Notes: generated by a model from the letters alone, not told the origin. 64,000 nucleotides of DNA from Symbiotaphrina buchneri (GCA_001599915.1 BCIG01000018.1:496001-560000), one strand, 5' to 3'. Shown: positions 24,826-37,207, counted from the first letter of the stretch. Program-made: numbers and translations.

Positions 24826-26468
24826 GACGATGCAGGCGAGCTGTGGCTGTATCCTTGTATTGTACTGAATAGAAGCCGCATTTTGCCTGGAGTTGTCTCG
24901 CGTACATTCCAGGATAGAACGTTGGTTTTCCGGTGTCTTGGGCACCACAAGAAAACCAATGGTGATTCAGAAATGGACTGCTCTGTCAAGATCGGAAGTT
25001 CGATGAGGATCTGTTGTTTCGGGTCTACCAGGATCATGGCGGCCGTGGAGCGGAGACGCCCTACTAGACTGCTCGTGGACAAACGGCCTACAAACGACCC
25101 CCACGCACGCGGCACCGAAATTGAAGATATGTTCGTCGTTCTATGATTCAGATACTCGCGGTCAACAAAGGTAGAGATAGGAGCGTAAGCCGTCTGTATT
25201 CCTATGCTTTCAACAGCTGTTGAGTCGGAAAGGTAGAGCCCCATAAAAGATGATACGCGCTGCAAGAAATCTCCGCAACATGACGGTGACTACATGCATG
25301 GACGGAGAGGAAGCATCATCGGTAGAAGTATTTTCATCCGATCGTGAGGTAAACAGCGGTAACCATCGCTAGCGGTGTAATCCCACTGCCCCAACCAATT
25401 TCCGACTTCCCCAATTAGTGAGAGCTCAGATGCACAGACGGCAGGTGTCAAAGTAGCCCCACGGGTGTCCCGCGTCGTCCCTTCCAACAGGATGCAGCGC
25501 CTTCAATGTTCCCAAGGGTGCTTCCATCCCAGTAAAGCCGGCCCATCCTTCTTCGCACGGTACATTAACTGCGACATGGTTCAGCGGATGACTTGAGGCA
25601 GCGGGATGGGAGATGGCATACGAAGAACCACATGCTGGCTCCTAATATCGTGGCAGAGTATCTGTAAAGGGGGCGCGGCGGATGTATGTGGATTGGGTGG
25701 TTGTGGCCGGCCATGGTTGCCCTTCAAGAAACGCAGCAAGCAATTGTCAGCCTGGAGGGTCTGATTTGAAGCTCGAGCTAGGGCTGCCCTTACCAGATGA
25801 GTGGCAGACGAAGAGGAGGGACACGCTGGTGGGCAAAAGCGAGAGGTCAGGTCTCTGCGGGTTGGCGAAGTCTCGAGAACTCAAACGTTGGTGTGGAGTG
25901 GAGTGCACTTAAGCTCGCTGCCAAGCCTTGTCCGCCGATCGCTCTCCGTCACCAGGGACCGTCAGTGACCAGTCAGCCTTAGCCGGTGGCCCGTACGGAG
26001 TACATGTTCGTAGGTACCTTACCTAAGATAAGATACCTAACGTAAGGTAACCACTTATCTTTGGTACGGACTTTCGGTACCTTACCTACCGTACCTACAA
26101 TACTTACCTTACCTTAGGTAGGTAACCTTTCATTGCCTTACCTTCTATTATGATCACGGTGACACCATCTCTCTTACCTTACCTTGCTCTTGTCGTCTCT
26201 GGCACATTCACCGGTTTTCGCTGTGCTCAGATTCCTCAATGGATAATCGACGATTCGAATCCGCTTCGCAATAGCATGACTGAGCACGATAGATGTCAGC
26301 GGGCGGTACCTACTGTTGTGAGACGCATAACAGTACCTCGCTGCAGCCGCAGCTACTGCTGCGACTTCCTTGACTTCCTCGCCAGCTTCTCCAGTTCCTG
26401 CGACGCGGGCTTCGCATGATCAAAGCCTTCATCCCCGCCGCGCATCAAGAGATTGCCTTCGACAATCT
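24826..26468. other. Intergenic between the P5B ATPase and BUR1
   Basis: About 1.6 kb without a recognisable gene; open frames here are short and dissimilar to anything I know. A strong repeat cluster occupies 26009-26185. The final 200 bp probably include the BUR1 leader. Confidence 0.55.
26009..26185. repeat. TACCTTACC repeat cluster
   Basis: Dense mixture of TAGGTACCTTACCTAAG, CCTAACGTAAGGTAACC, CTTACCTTACCTTAGG and CTTACCTTACCTTGC. Many neighbours are mutually reverse-complementary. Same family as the other clusters. Confidence 0.8.
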
Positions 26469-28575
26469 ATGAGGCCTCCGGCATCTCCCAACATGGCCAC
26501 GTCGAGGACAAGCCACGGCGCTCTCATCGAGCCGCAACGAAAGCAATTTAGCAAGGGACAGATGGGAAACAAACCGCTCGAAAGACTTGAGAACGGCCGC
26601 CCCCGTTTCCGCGGGTGCAGTGGCATACATGATTATGAGCTATCGGGAAAGCTTGGCGAGGGCACGTTTGGGTATGTAAAGCCCAGCTTGGGCCGAGGCC
26701 GGGCTGCCTCCACTGACTCGCCATGTACGATCCAGAGAAGTGTATAAAGCTCGGGCGCGTAGGACCGGAGCTATGGTCGCCATGAAGAAGATATTGATGC
26801 ACAACGAGAAGGATGGGGTGAATAACCCCACCGCTTGCTTTCTTGTGTTCGAGACTAACGGGTCTTCTAGTTTCCAATCACCGCCTTGCGCGAGATTAAA
26901 TTGTTGAAGCTGCTCTCTCATGTGAACGTGCTGAAACTGGAAGAAATGGTCGTTGAACGCAAAACGGGTTAGTCATAGCAGATCATATTGCGTACGGGTT
27001 GCTTATCAGTATCTCGTCCATCAACAGAGGGCAAGAGAAAAGCCATCATGTACATGGTGACACCATATATGGAACATGATCTCTCTGGCCTCCTCGAAAA
27101 TCCCAGCGTGCGCTTTACCGAGCCGCAAATCAAATGTTACATGCTCCAACTTCTTGAGGGAATGCGATATCTGCACGAAGTATATCCCGCATGCCCTGAT
27201 GTATCCTCGGCCGGTCGCTGACACAACCGCCGCGAATGTCCAGAACAAGATATTACACCGAGATATGAAAGGTTTGTGCATGACCCCGGCATGTTCGGCG
27301 TGGATATTGACAAATGGTTGCTCAACCAGCTGCGAACCTGCTCATCAACAACAAGGGTATCCTACAGATTGCGGATTTCGGGCTTGCGAGACACTACGAT
27401 GACCCCCCACCGCAAAGAGGGAAGGGTGGAGGTGAAGCTCGTCGGGAGTACACGACGGTGGTGGTGACGCGTTGGTATCGACCTCCCGAGCTGCTCTTAC
27501 AACTAAGGAGGTACACCACAGCTATTGACATGTGGGGTGTAGGGTAGGCCGCATCATCATTCCTTTCTCCTCATGTTTCTAATTGACACCGTTCTCAGCT
27601 GCGTCTTCGGAGAGATGTTCAAGGGTAAGCCGATCTTGGCAGGAAATAGCGACTTGAATCAGGCTCAGATCATCTTTGACCTCGTGGGATCACCTACTGA
27701 AACAAACATGCCGGGTTGGAGCCAGCTGCCGGGGTGCGAAGGCGTAAAATCCTTCGCTCCCCGCCAAGGCAATCTAGCTCAAGTCTTCAAAGAGTCAGTA
27801 TCTGAACCCGCTCGGCTTGTACCTTTGCCTGACCGACTCCTTGTATGATAGACAAGGACCCGCAGCAATATCATTACTTAGCGAGCTCCTGAAGCTGGAT
27901 TGGCGAAAGAGGATCAACGCTATAGATGCTCTAGAGCACCCCTATTTTCGAACTGATCCTTTACCGGCGAGACCGGGCGACCTTCCTCAGTTTGAGGACT
28001 CTCATGAGTTGGACCGAAGGAAGTTCAGGGGCCAAAAAGCGCCACTTCCCCCGGCCCCTGCCGGGGGCACGGTAGGATTGGGGGGTCGGGGAGACTGGTC
28101 TGGCGGACGCGGAACGACGAATGGCTCGCGGCCACACATCCACAGCACGAATAGCAGAAGGCCAGGGCACATGCCGGCTCAGGGAGGATACGAGAGCAGG
28201 ATCCCGGGCGGACATCATCTCGGACAACGGGGGATGCAGCCGGCCGCCTCGACCCATCGACCGCCTTGGTCGCGCGATGGGACATATACTAGAGGAGGAC
28301 CGGAGACCGTCGGCGACGACCGCGAGCGGACGAACTCACGAACGTACCGACCGCCAGGTGCGAATCCGAGATCTACGGACACGTACATACCCAGTTACTC
28401 GGGGGATGGGAGTCGAGGTCGGGTGGACCGGCCTGACCGCGACTTCCACCACTCAGACCGGCGAGAACGGCCACCTGCCGATGGCGGAAGAGGACGGAGT
28501 CGGAGTCCGATGGCAGACAGGGTCACGGAGCGGGATCGGGAACGGGATCGCGAGCGGAATCTCTATCGCCGGTGA
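26469..28575 (+). CDS. BUR1: Bur1/CDK9-type cyclin-dependent kinase
   Basis: Nuclear kinase that with cyclin Bur2 phosphorylates the Pol II C-terminal repeat and Spt5 to promote elongation. Nine exons. The kinase domain shows [14 protein letters not shown] (ATP loop), VAMKKI (Lys), a cyclin-binding helix [12 protein letters not shown] (a PITALRE-like signature of CDK9/Bur1), HRDMKAANLL (catalytic loop), DFGLAR and the T-loop end [13 protein letters not shown]. The C-terminal about 200 residues are rich in Gly, Arg, Pro and Ser/Asp ([14 protein letters not shown] at the end) and lack a fold I recognise, as in fungal Bur1. The start is uncertain: ATGs at 26469 and 26493 are both in frame, and an upstream open frame without a stop extends further. 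Confidence 0.93.
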
Positions 28576-29796
28576 TCGCGTTGCTTCTATGGAAGGTCAT
28601 TGCCCCAAGATGTGCCCGTTTCGATCTGTGCTGGGCAAATGGTGGGATGGGCGAATGCATTGGCATCATCTGGCGTTTGGTTTGACTGTGGTTGTCTCTC
28701 ACCCGGTCGGCGAGCAGGGATGAAAACACGGGCGTACAGGATCTGCTTAGCTCGATCGGTCAGTCTATTACTGAGGGCCGCGGGACCATGACGCTTTCGT
28801 TGGAACGAGTCGAGCATTGAGTTAAGCTAAGGCAGGTAGTCCATGACGAGAGCGGGATGCGTGACATGTAGGTAGGAATTCGATGCAAGCTCGCTGGTTC
28901 AAGCACTCAGGGACCTTACGTTCAGGGTAAATGTACGGACGGTACGGTGTACTCCTAAAGAGCGGTCGTCCAATAACTACCTTAAATAAGGTAATAGAAG
29001 GGATCCTAAGGTCAGGTACCTCCTTCGTACCTGAATTAGAGCTTCTTTACCGGCAACCGGGAGAGAGTCTGACCAGGAACCGATCCAAGGGCTTAAGGTA
29101 AGGTAAGATTACCTTAAGGTAAGGTACCGCAATCGGAGTCCGCCGCGGGTCGAGTCGGTCGACCTACTTAAAGTAAGGTACGGTACGGTGAACCTTACGG
29201 ACTGGTCGGACACTTTGCGGCAGGAAACAAAATTTTTCTTTGGAAAAGATCAACCCCCACAGATTATCATTATTATCATAAGTCCCGCTGAATATCAGAG
29301 TCCGTAAACACTAAGGTTACAAGGAGTATTTGATCGTAAATTTAATAAAAATAATAATTCACCACCTTAAGGTAGTTTAGCTATGTCCTATAGTACCAAT
29401 TATTCGTACGCTCATCATCATCATCCGCCGCCGATTGCGCACCACCAACGGGGCAGCGTCCCTTCACCCCTCTCCTTCTCCCTTCTCCCCTCTGCCTCTC
29501 CCTCTCTCCCTTCTCAGTTCACGGTTCGCAGTCAATGATCATATATAGGCACAGGCTGGCTCATACCATACCATCACCAGCATTCTTATCGCTTACCTTT
29601 GCCTTGCGTGACCAAACCCCAATCTTGTGATGCCTCCTGACTCATCATTCCCCACCATACTCGGACTGTGATATCTGCCACTGGGATTCCCTCGCTCGTC
29701 TTATTCGTTATCGGTCCCCCTCGCTGCTCGTCTTTGGCTTGATCGGACCTTCCCAGTTACCCTCATTGCGACTGCTCTTGTGCAGATCCACCGGCC
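28576..29796. other. Intergenic between BUR1 and the aspartokinase gene
   Basis: 1.2 kb. 28600-28800 is open on several frames but shows no family. 28915-29190 is a repeat cluster. 29230-29360 is AT-rich with ATTATCATTATTATCAT-like runs. 29450-29520 is a pyrimidine-rich promoter or leader stretch. Confidence 0.6.
28915..29190. repeat. AAGGTAAGG repeat cluster with 14-nt palindrome
   Basis: Several TTAAGGTAAGGTA units. TTACCTTAAGGTAA at 29109-29122 is a perfect 14-nt palindrome. Others are AAGTAAGGTACGGTACGG and AAATAAGGTAATAG. Same dispersed family. Confidence 0.8.
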
Positions 29797-31665
29797 ATGG
29801 GTTGGGATGGCCTGCAAAACGGGAACCACGAGGCCGTGCCGTGCCCGTCATCGGCATCCGGATCGCATGCAGACCTTTCGTCCCCAAGCCGCAACCCCAT
29901 GCATGAAGGTTGGGTCGTACAAAAATTTGGCGGAACCAGCGTGGGCAAGTTCGCTGTGAACATCGCCGAAGACATCGTCCGGTTCGTTACAATCTTTTAT
30001 CTTTCTCCTAGCAAGTTTCCTGTTCACGCGTACTTCCGTTCCAGCGTTGCCCTTGATGGACACTGACCTGCGTCGCATCCTCAGGCCCGCCTTGAAAGGC
30101 AATCGCATCGCCGTAGTCTGTTCGGCACGCAGCAGTTATTCAAAGTCTGAAGGCACTACCAATCGGTGGGTTGAATCGCCATTCCATTCTTGTCCCCCGA
30201 TCAGGGCGGACTTCTTGATTAAGGGCAGACATTAACACTTTCGTGCTCCAGCTTATTGCGTGCCGCCCGGGAAGCAGAGAAACCAGGCTCGACGCAGTAT
30301 CAGAAGATGATTGAAGTGATTTGCGCCGATCACATCCAGGCGGCTCGGGAGCATATCAAAACTCCTGGCATTCTGCAACCTGTCATCGACGCCTTGCGCG
30401 CGGAATGCGAAGACCTCTCCGTATTTCTAGAAGCGACGCAACGGGTCGGGGAAATCAGCTCGAAATCCGAGGACAAGATAGTCAGCAAGGGAGAGAAACT
30501 CAGTTGTCTGTTTCTGGCCGCATTGCTTCAGGACCGGGGCGTTGATGCACAATACGTCGACTTGTCCAATGTGATCACGTTCCAAGTCACACAAGGCCTC
30601 ACTCCAAAGTTCTACGAAGAATTGGCTGCGGCGGTGGCACGGCAGGTGGAAGCCTGTGGCGATCGTGTTCCTGTCCTAACGGGCTACTTTGGTCCGGTCC
30701 CAGGAGGATTACTTGATAAGATTGGCAGGGGTTATACCGACCTTTGTGCTGCTCTCGTTGCTGTGGGGTTGAAGGCCGCAGAACTTCAAGTATGGAAGGA
30801 GGTGGATGGCATCTTCACGGCCGACCCAAGGAAAGTCCCGACGGCTCGGTTGTTGTCAGCAATCACACCGGCAGAAGCAGCAGAGCTGACGTTTTATGGA
30901 TCTGAGGTCATCCATCCGTTCACCATGGAGCAAGTCATCCGGGCGCGGATTCCCATAAGGATCAAGAACGTGATGAACCCGCGTGGCGATGGTACAGTCA
31001 TCTTTCCCGATTCCGCGGCTGAGATGGATCCAAACGCGCCTGGCCATGACGCTCGACTCTTTCGGACCCGGAGTTCCCAGGTCCTTTCGCAGTTGGTGGG
31101 GCCGAAACGGCCTACGGCTGTTACGATCAAGCATCGCATTCTGGTCATTAACGTGCACTCGAACAAACGCTCTTTGTCCCATGGGTTTTTTGCCAAGATC
31201 TTCTCGACCCTGGATAAATGGAGGCTGTCGGTGGACCTCATTGCCACCAGTGAGGTGCACGTATCCATGGCCCTCCATTCGGAGTCGGCATTGTTAAGCG
31301 GAGGCGGTGAGGATGTGGTCAAGATCATCGACAAGGATTTGCGGGGCGCGCTGGGGGAACTGCGGGAGTACGGTACCGTGGACATTATCCCGAACATGGC
31401 AATCTTGAGCCTGGTAGGAAAGCAGATGAAAAACATGATTGGCATTGCTGGTAGAATGTTCTCCACCCTGGGCGAGAACAATGTGAACATTGAGATGATC
31501 TCGCAAGGTGAGGAGCTCCAGGGTCTCGCGGCTGCATGGGCAAGGCATTGACTGACTGTGCATCTAGGGGCGAGCGAGATCAACATCTCTTGCGTTATCG
31601 ATGAGAGGGATGCTGATCGAGCGATCAACATCCTTCACACCAATCTCTTCACCTTCTTGGAGTAG
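29797..31665 (+). CDS. HOM3: Aspartokinase
   Basis: Phosphorylates aspartate, the entry step to threonine, methionine and isoleucine in fungi. Four exons (29797-29981, 30085-30165, 30252-31507, 31568-31665) join in frame to 539 residues. After a hydrophilic N-terminal 35 residues the signature VQKFGGTSVGKFA appears. The kinase domain includes LTGYFGPVPGG, GRGYTDLCAALVAVGLKA and WKEVDGIFTADPRKV. Two C-terminal ACT domains follow (ITIKHRILVINVHSNKRS region and IIPNMAILSLVGKQMKN), which in the family mediate feedback inhibition by threonine. The end is INILHTNLFTFLE. The third intron is retained in one long open frame as a short alternative end, but the spliced form matches the family. Confidence 0.95.
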
Positions 31666-33752
31666 GTGGTAGGTTTCGTCGGCATTTCGGAAAACCAGGC
31701 GTTTGGGAGTGACACGATCTAGACGGTGCGCAGTAGACGGTAAGCATTTCGAACGGGCATCGTCTCTGGTATCTATTTTTGCATTGCATGGTTCAGAAGC
31801 GTGTCTCAAAAAGTACTGTCTTCTCTCTATCTATCTGCACTTGAAGGGGCGAGCAATGGACAGATCACAGTGAGACGATCTGGCAAAGGATATTCCCCTC
31901 AGAGACCGCTCCGTTTTAGAGACCTTGTGTGCAAGGCATATGAGGGAATGATGAAGGCGACATTTCGCGTTTCTCACCGCCACGAAGGTCAAAGACCTTT
32001 TTGGTTTTCTGGTGATGTTACGGGATCGGCGGGCTCATGAGAAGGGTACAGCACTCTGTGTAGATTATGCCATAACATACGAGATACCTGAATCGCGACG
32101 GTCAAGTGTACGGTGTTACAGGAGGCGTCGTGATGCTTGCACCCTTGAGCGTATTCGTACTCTGGACTAACCTGCCGAGCTGCCACCGGGGTTTGAATCA
32201 AGCGAGTCGCAGAGGTCACCGTATGATCACACATCTCAAATGATACGGTCGCGCACAGATACCAAGTACCGTAAGAGTTCGAGATGATCAGCTCGCCAAG
32301 CCACTTTCGAGCAAGTTTACCTGACTCGCTTAGTAACGTGCCCACTCGGTGACTCGTACCTTATTCGTGGAAAGGCGGCCCCCACAAAGTAAACAAACCG
32401 GACGCGTGTGGACGCGTCACGACGCGCCCGAGACGATAGAAGCAGGATGCAGACGAATCTCCCGAGTGTTGCACCACTCCACCAAATAATACCACACTGT
32501 GGACGACCGCAAACCAACGAACCGAAGCCATGCTATTTCAAACATTGTATAAGTGAGTCTAATGGTCCAAATTCCTCCGAGGGGGTCCATTGCCCGTCAG
32601 CGCCATATCAATGCTAGTGTCATCATCATGATCTATCGATGGCTCAATGGTCGAGACCAAGGAACGGCGTACTCGTTCGTAGAAGCCTAGACCATTGCTT
32701 GCCTGCAGTCTCTAGTCTCTATGCACCGACCAGATAGTACCTTGATAGATCAGGTACCTTACATATCTCTGCCCTCAATGATGATGGATGGAATGGTACT
32801 TGTACAACAATGGATGTCCCGTGCCGGCCCGGCTGCGATAAGGTAGCTTCCATGTACTGTACAGCGGTGTCCTACAAATGCGGAAGGAATAATGGCTTCG
32901 TCGGTGTACATGGACAGGATGATGCATCATGTATGGTGGCCCTTCTTCCCCCGATCAGACCTGGTCACACGTCACTCGCCCGGTTGGTTGTAGCTTGCGT
33001 TCCTCGCCAAACCGCGCCACCTTTTTCTTCAAGGTCGTGCGGTAGGTACCTGCTGTAACGTCTTCTCTGCCTGGTTTTACAGAGCGCAGAGTGAGGAGTA
33101 CGGGGTACCTCTTACCCTCCCTCCTTCTGCCCAGTCTTCCCGCTTACCACTTACCACTTACCACTTCCCACTTTCCCACTTCCCACTTCCGTCTTCCGGC
33201 TTCCATCTTCCCACATCCCACTTCGCCCATCAACAGACTCGCCTTTGCTCAAAGCTGGCCTTTCTGGAGTCAACTGCCTCCAGCCTATCCTCGCCGCGTC
33301 TCTTCTACTCGTTGCTCAACATATGCTTCCGCGTCCTCTCACATCCTCGCTCAACCCCATTTGGTTGGTCATCGCCTCCTAAGCGGTAGGCGCGCTAAGG
33401 ACGTGCAGTCGTTCTCACCTCGTCGCGTTGGCAATCCAACCCAGAACAACCTCTCGTCCCGCCCATCCTCCGCCGCCGATTCAGCTCGGCCGCATTCAAG
33501 GGCTCAACGTCGTTGTACCACTTGCTCACCTAATAGCTTCTGGCCCTCCAACCTACCCGTCCATGAACCTGGTCGATGTTGCGTCTCGACCCATCCTGAC
33601 AGCAGAGCTCACAAACCACGTGAACTGGACTGCTGCGCTCCGCAGGAAGCAGTCTCAGTTATTCTGAGAAACATCACGTCCCGACGCGTATCTGTGCCTC
33701 AGACGCGTGTTCGACTTCAGCAGAGTTCAGTTATCCGTCTTCTTTACACCGC
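31666..33752. other. Long intergenic region upstream of the forkhead gene
   Basis: About 2.1 kb. No gene recognised. Short repeat-family units occur near 32735-32765 and 33040. 33100-33240 is a pyrimidine-rich tandem array (separate entry). The region 33240-33750 is likely the forkhead 5' leader, which contains a short ATG frame at about 33562-33667. Confidence 0.55.
33141..33235. repeat. CTTACCA/CTTCCCA pyrimidine-rich tandem array
   Basis: Degenerate 7-bp units CTTACCA (three in a row) grade into CTTCCCA and CTTCCGT/CTTCCAT units on the plus strand. It lies about 520 bp ahead of the forkhead start. It could be a promoter pyrimidine tract or a simple repeat. Confidence 0.75.
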
Positions 33753-35918
33753 ATGATGGCTTCCACGCGTCCAAATCCATTTTTGCAGATCTATCAGGAC
33801 GCCGAGACTTCTTTCGAACACGAGCGGATACCATATCATGATTCAGGTCTCCACCCTCTACAACCCGTGGGAAACAGTTCCTTCAAGCGAAATGGTGCCT
33901 TGAATCATGCAGCAGCTGGTCACGGCCGGCCTTCACCGTCCAAATCGTCGGCTACAGTGGCTTCTCCTCCGAGGGCTCTTCTGAACAACAACTTCAACCT
34001 CATCTCAATCCCTCCTCCACATCCAAGTAATGCAGTGTCCGCGTCACCGGTCAAGGGACCATCGCTCGGCACATACGATGCATCCGCTCTTCGGCGTCCA
34101 CAGAAGGTCTTGTTCAGTACGTTTCCGAACCCGAGGCCTCTGGACAAGGAGAACTTCCACCCAATGCCACCGTCCAGTGAGAATTTCGCGGAGTTCCCAG
34201 ATCCTATTACGACTCAGCGAAACTCTGTCAAGCGCGTCCTACTCGAAGGTCCAGCGCTCCGCGAGCGGCCTAGCAAGAGATCAAAGAAAGAAGAAGCGGT
34301 AACCCATCAGCTGCCGGAGCCTGAAGATATGCCCCTTGTCGAAGACGACGGCTCGAAGCCGCCATACAGTTATGCTACTCTGATTGGAATGGCTATCTTG
34401 CGCGCACCCAGTCGGCGTTTGACCCTGGCACAGATCTACAAGTGGATTTCGGATACTTTCTCTTACTACCACAATGCCGAGACTGGATGGCAGAATAGTA
34501 TTCGCCACAATCTCAGTCTAAACAAAGCCTTCGTAAAACAGGAGAGGCCGAAAGATGATTCCGGTAAAGGGAATTACTGGGCGATCGAACCTGGCATGGA
34601 GGTGCAGTTCTTGAAAGACAGAGGACCACGTCGTCTCTCCGCTGCTATACCTGCTGCGGCTACCGGCCACTCTAAGAAAGAAGCATCTGCTCCCTGCGAG
34701 CCGTCTCCTCCACTGGGTGTCCGAATTGAACGTCTCACATCGACTGACCGCGAAATGAAACTTCGGGCGGAGCTAGAACTGTCCTCAGACGCAACGCTGC
34801 CGGCCTCGGACCCACCGTTGCACGAGCTGCAAGATGAGCAGGGCATGCCCCCTCCCTCGTCGCGCAACATCCATTCCTCGCCGCCACAACTGATTCATTC
34901 TTCTCCACCGGTCGCACAGCATACATCAATGGGTCTCCAAGGCACGCCGCCTCCCGTTCAAGGTGTTTCATCTACAGCGCAGGCCGTACGGTCCAGGAAG
35001 CGCAAGCTGCTCCAAGCAAATGACAGCGGATATTTCTCTTCGATTGAGTCTTCAGCGTCTAGACCACAGCCGGCTCGAAACTTTCTCAATTCCGACCTGG
35101 ACATCGATCGTCCTCTTATCAAGCGTGGACGTGCTGAAGAAGAAATCGCACGTATCCGCCATTCTTCACATGATAGCCCCACCATGGCACGTGGACTCGT
35201 GAAGCAGTCTCTCACCTCTTCCTCGCCGCTCCGTCACTTCGACAGTTCACAGATGCTCCCTCCGCTGACGCCTATTGCGGCTATCAAGTTCCCTGCGAAG
35301 GCACCAAAGTCTGCATCTCCTAACACCCATTTGCGCAACCACAGGGACAAAGTCAAGGAACTGGTTGGCTCTCCGCTACGCAACGTAGGAATTTTGACCG
35401 ATGACCTCCCATGGAGTCCTGCCTTCAACATCGACGACGAGTCATACGGGATGGACGAGCCTCGAATTGGGGCCCATGGGGAATTGGATATATTCGCCCC
35501 GAACGCGGAAGACATATTTTCCAGACCGTCATACCTCTCTCCCACCAAGCATTCGGCAAAGCGTCCTCGACTCGATCGAGCCAACACTACCGCAAATGTC
35601 TTGGGTGACGGCAACAACAATATTAACCATTTTGCTAGTCCTGCCGTCGTCGGCCGGGCGTTCACTGCGACGCAAACGCCCTATACCAATCTCTCTCCCA
35701 GCAAATCCTACTCCTTTCAGTCCAACATACTCGATCTTACCCAAGACGACATCTTTGATGGGGATCTCTTCATGGATGCGACGTCACCTGAAGACGATGT
35801 TGACATCCTGCGAGGCTTTCAGAAGATTGGCAAGGGAAAGGAGGACCACGTCTCCCCCAATCCTCGCCCCAGGCCGAAGCTTGGTGTGATCGGTAGAAGC
35901 TTGACCTCACGCTTCTGA
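33753..35918 (+). CDS. Forkhead transcription factor (Hcm1/Sep1-like)
   Basis: Single-exon gene of 721 residues. The forkhead winged-helix domain lies at about residues 200-290: KPPYSYATLIGMAILRAPSR, LTLAQIYKWISDTF, WQNSIRHNLSLNKAFVKQ (recognition helix) and GKGNYWAIEPGME. No FHA domain is seen, which argues for the Hcm1/Sep1 group rather than Fkh1/Fkh2; members of that group regulate S-phase, mitosis and septation genes. The rest is low-complexity, rich in Pro and Ser, with several SSPP/TPP sites that could be CDK targets and basic KRSKK/KRPR stretches that may be nuclear signals. Two adjacent ATGs (33753, 33756) could serve as start. Lack of introns contrasts with most neighbours. Confidence 0.92.
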   Translation: MMASTRPNPFLQIYQDAETSFEHERIPYHDSGLHPLQPVGNSSFKRNGALNHAAAGHGRPSPSKSSATVASPPRALLNNNFNLISIPPPHPSNAVSASPVKGPSLGTYDASALRRPQKVLFSTFPNPRPLDKENFHPMPPSSENFAEFPDPITTQRNSVKRVLLEGPALRERPSKRSKKEEAVTHQLPEPEDMPLVEDDGSKPPYSYATLIGMAILRAPSRRLTLAQIYKWISDTFSYYHNAETGWQNSIRHNLSLNKAFVKQERPKDDSGKGNYWAIEPGMEVQFLKDRGPRRLSAAIPAAATGHSKKEASAPCEPSPPLGVRIERLTSTDREMKLRAELELSSDATLPASDPPLHELQDEQGMPPPSSRNIHSSPPQLIHSSPPVAQHTSMGLQGTPPPVQGVSSTAQAVRSRKRKLLQANDSGYFSSIESSASRPQPARNFLNSDLDIDRPLIKRGRAEEEIARIRHSSHDSPTMARGLVKQSLTSSSPLRHFDSSQMLPPLTPIAAIKFPAKAPKSASPNTHLRNHRDKVKELVGSPLRNVGILTDDLPWSPAFNIDDESYGMDEPRIGAHGELDIFAPNAEDIFSRPSYLSPTKHSAKRPRLDRANTTANVLGDGNNNINHFASPAVVGRAFTATQTPYTNLSPSKSYSFQSNILDLTQDDIFDGDLFMDATSPEDDVDILRGFQKIGKGKEDHVSPNPRPRPKLGVIGRSLTSRF

Positions 35919-36609
35919 CTTCTTTCTCATTGTGCATGCAATAGCACCTTGAATAGCAGGATATTGTTCCTCGCGCACGAAGTCACGCATGGTTAGCGTT
36001 GATGACTGTATGCATTGATAATGCCAGCAATGTTTCTCTGGTTCGGTAATGGTGTTTAATGCGCCCATTTTCTGCTGTTGGTGTTCTTTGCGTTAGGGTT
36101 TGTTCTTGCTTTTGACTTCGCTCATTATTGACGCAGGCAGGAGGGGTATGCATGAATAACGGTGCTATTGATGAAGGAGACATGGCGCTCTGGCCTTGTT
36201 CTGGATGTTTCAGCATCGGCGCTTGGAACATTGGAAGTAGGCGTTCTGAGTCTGATCCATTCTTTGGTTAGAGGGCGTGGCGACGACCCCGCATCCAGCC
36301 ATTAGGGGGGTAGCTCCTTGAGTTGACACAGTGTTTTCATGATTCGAAAAGATTATGTCGAGAACGACATGTGTGTGACTAGAAGAATAACAATGACAAC
36401 CTGGTCAGGACTTATTTTGGTTCGTGGGATGCAGAAATGGGTATCATGCGAGCGCCTTGTTCCCTATAGCTTCCCAGTTAATAACGCAAAGTGCCAAGTG
36501 ACCAAAACGCCTCGAAATGATGCCATCAATCAAGCCGTAGAGGCTGTTTGCCACGTAGTCGCCAGGAAACCCGTGCGAATGTTCCCACCCTAACGGCCCA
36601 TGTGGACAC
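35919..36609. other. Convergent 3' region between the forkhead gene and BUD31
   Basis: 691 bp between two converging genes. I see no coding region; presumably two 3' untranslated regions. Confidence 0.6.
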
Positions 36610-37207
36610 TTAATCGCTTGAAGAACAACCTCTGCATCCGCAATTGACACATTCGATAGTCTGATCCTCCTTCAACTGCGCCTTGGGCACCCGACAGATG
36701 CAGGTCGCGTTGAAATTGGTCTCTTTGGTTTGTATGCAGCGCAGACAGCAAAGCTAGACACGGGCGGGTCAGTCCGGTACAACAATGTCTCGGATTTATG
36801 GTTGCCACGGAGGTCAGGACTAACCTTTTCGTACCCTTGTTTCTTCCATTTCGCAATCAGATTGGCGTCCGCGTACCCGTTCTTTAGGAGATAGTCGTAC
36901 AGCTGCTTCGAGATGGCTTCTTTCTCGTAGTAGAGATCGTAGATGTAGCGCGAACCTGATGATTTTAGATCCATGTCAGCGACAGCCACGCGCAAAGGGG
37001 CAAAGGTACGAGGAGCAGTCTGCGGGGAAGCATACGCTGATGGCTGATCTGGAAAATGGGCCAGAGGACTTCGTGCTTCTTCTTGCCCTCATGCGAGGCA
37101 CTCTCCGCATCCTTCATCTTATTGCTGAATTCCAGGAGCGTGTCTTCGATGTCTTCGAAACCGTCCGGCGGCGGCTTACGGTTTCGGCTGCTCCGAATCG
37201 GAGGCAT
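36610..37207 (-). CDS. BUD31: Bud31/G10 pre-mRNA splicing factor
   Basis: Component of the activated spliceosome. Three exons on the minus strand (37036-37207, 36825-36955, 36610-36753) join in frame to 148 residues, the normal size. The N-terminus [20 protein letters not shown], the middle [20 protein letters not shown] and [20 protein letters not shown], and the Cys-rich zinc-binding end [14 protein letters not shown]...CICRV...[11 protein letters not shown] are all characteristic. All nine C-terminal cysteines expected of the zinc clusters appear present. It shares a 416-bp divergent promoter region with the NDUFA6 gene. Confidence 0.95.

Noticed and set aside
28600-28820. Open frames after the BUR1 stop as a continuation of the kinase tail
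   Set aside because: The Arg/Asp-rich tail ends naturally at [10 protein letters not shown] with TGA; the following sequence has a different composition and no splice site that joins it in frame.
26009-29190. TACCTTACC/AAGGTAAGG arrays as telomere-like repeats
   Set aside because: They are not TTAGGG-type, not regular tandem arrays, and occur in both orientations throughout a gene-rich interior region.
32185-32215. GTTTGAATC, close to a tRNA B-box
   Set aside because: One mismatch at the invariant C and no matching A-box at the right distance on either strand.
33091-33756. 221-codon open frame overlapping the forkhead start (ATGA)
   Set aside because: It begins with GTG and contains no ATG; its composition follows the pyrimidine-rich tract. 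The overlap with the real ATG is coincidental.
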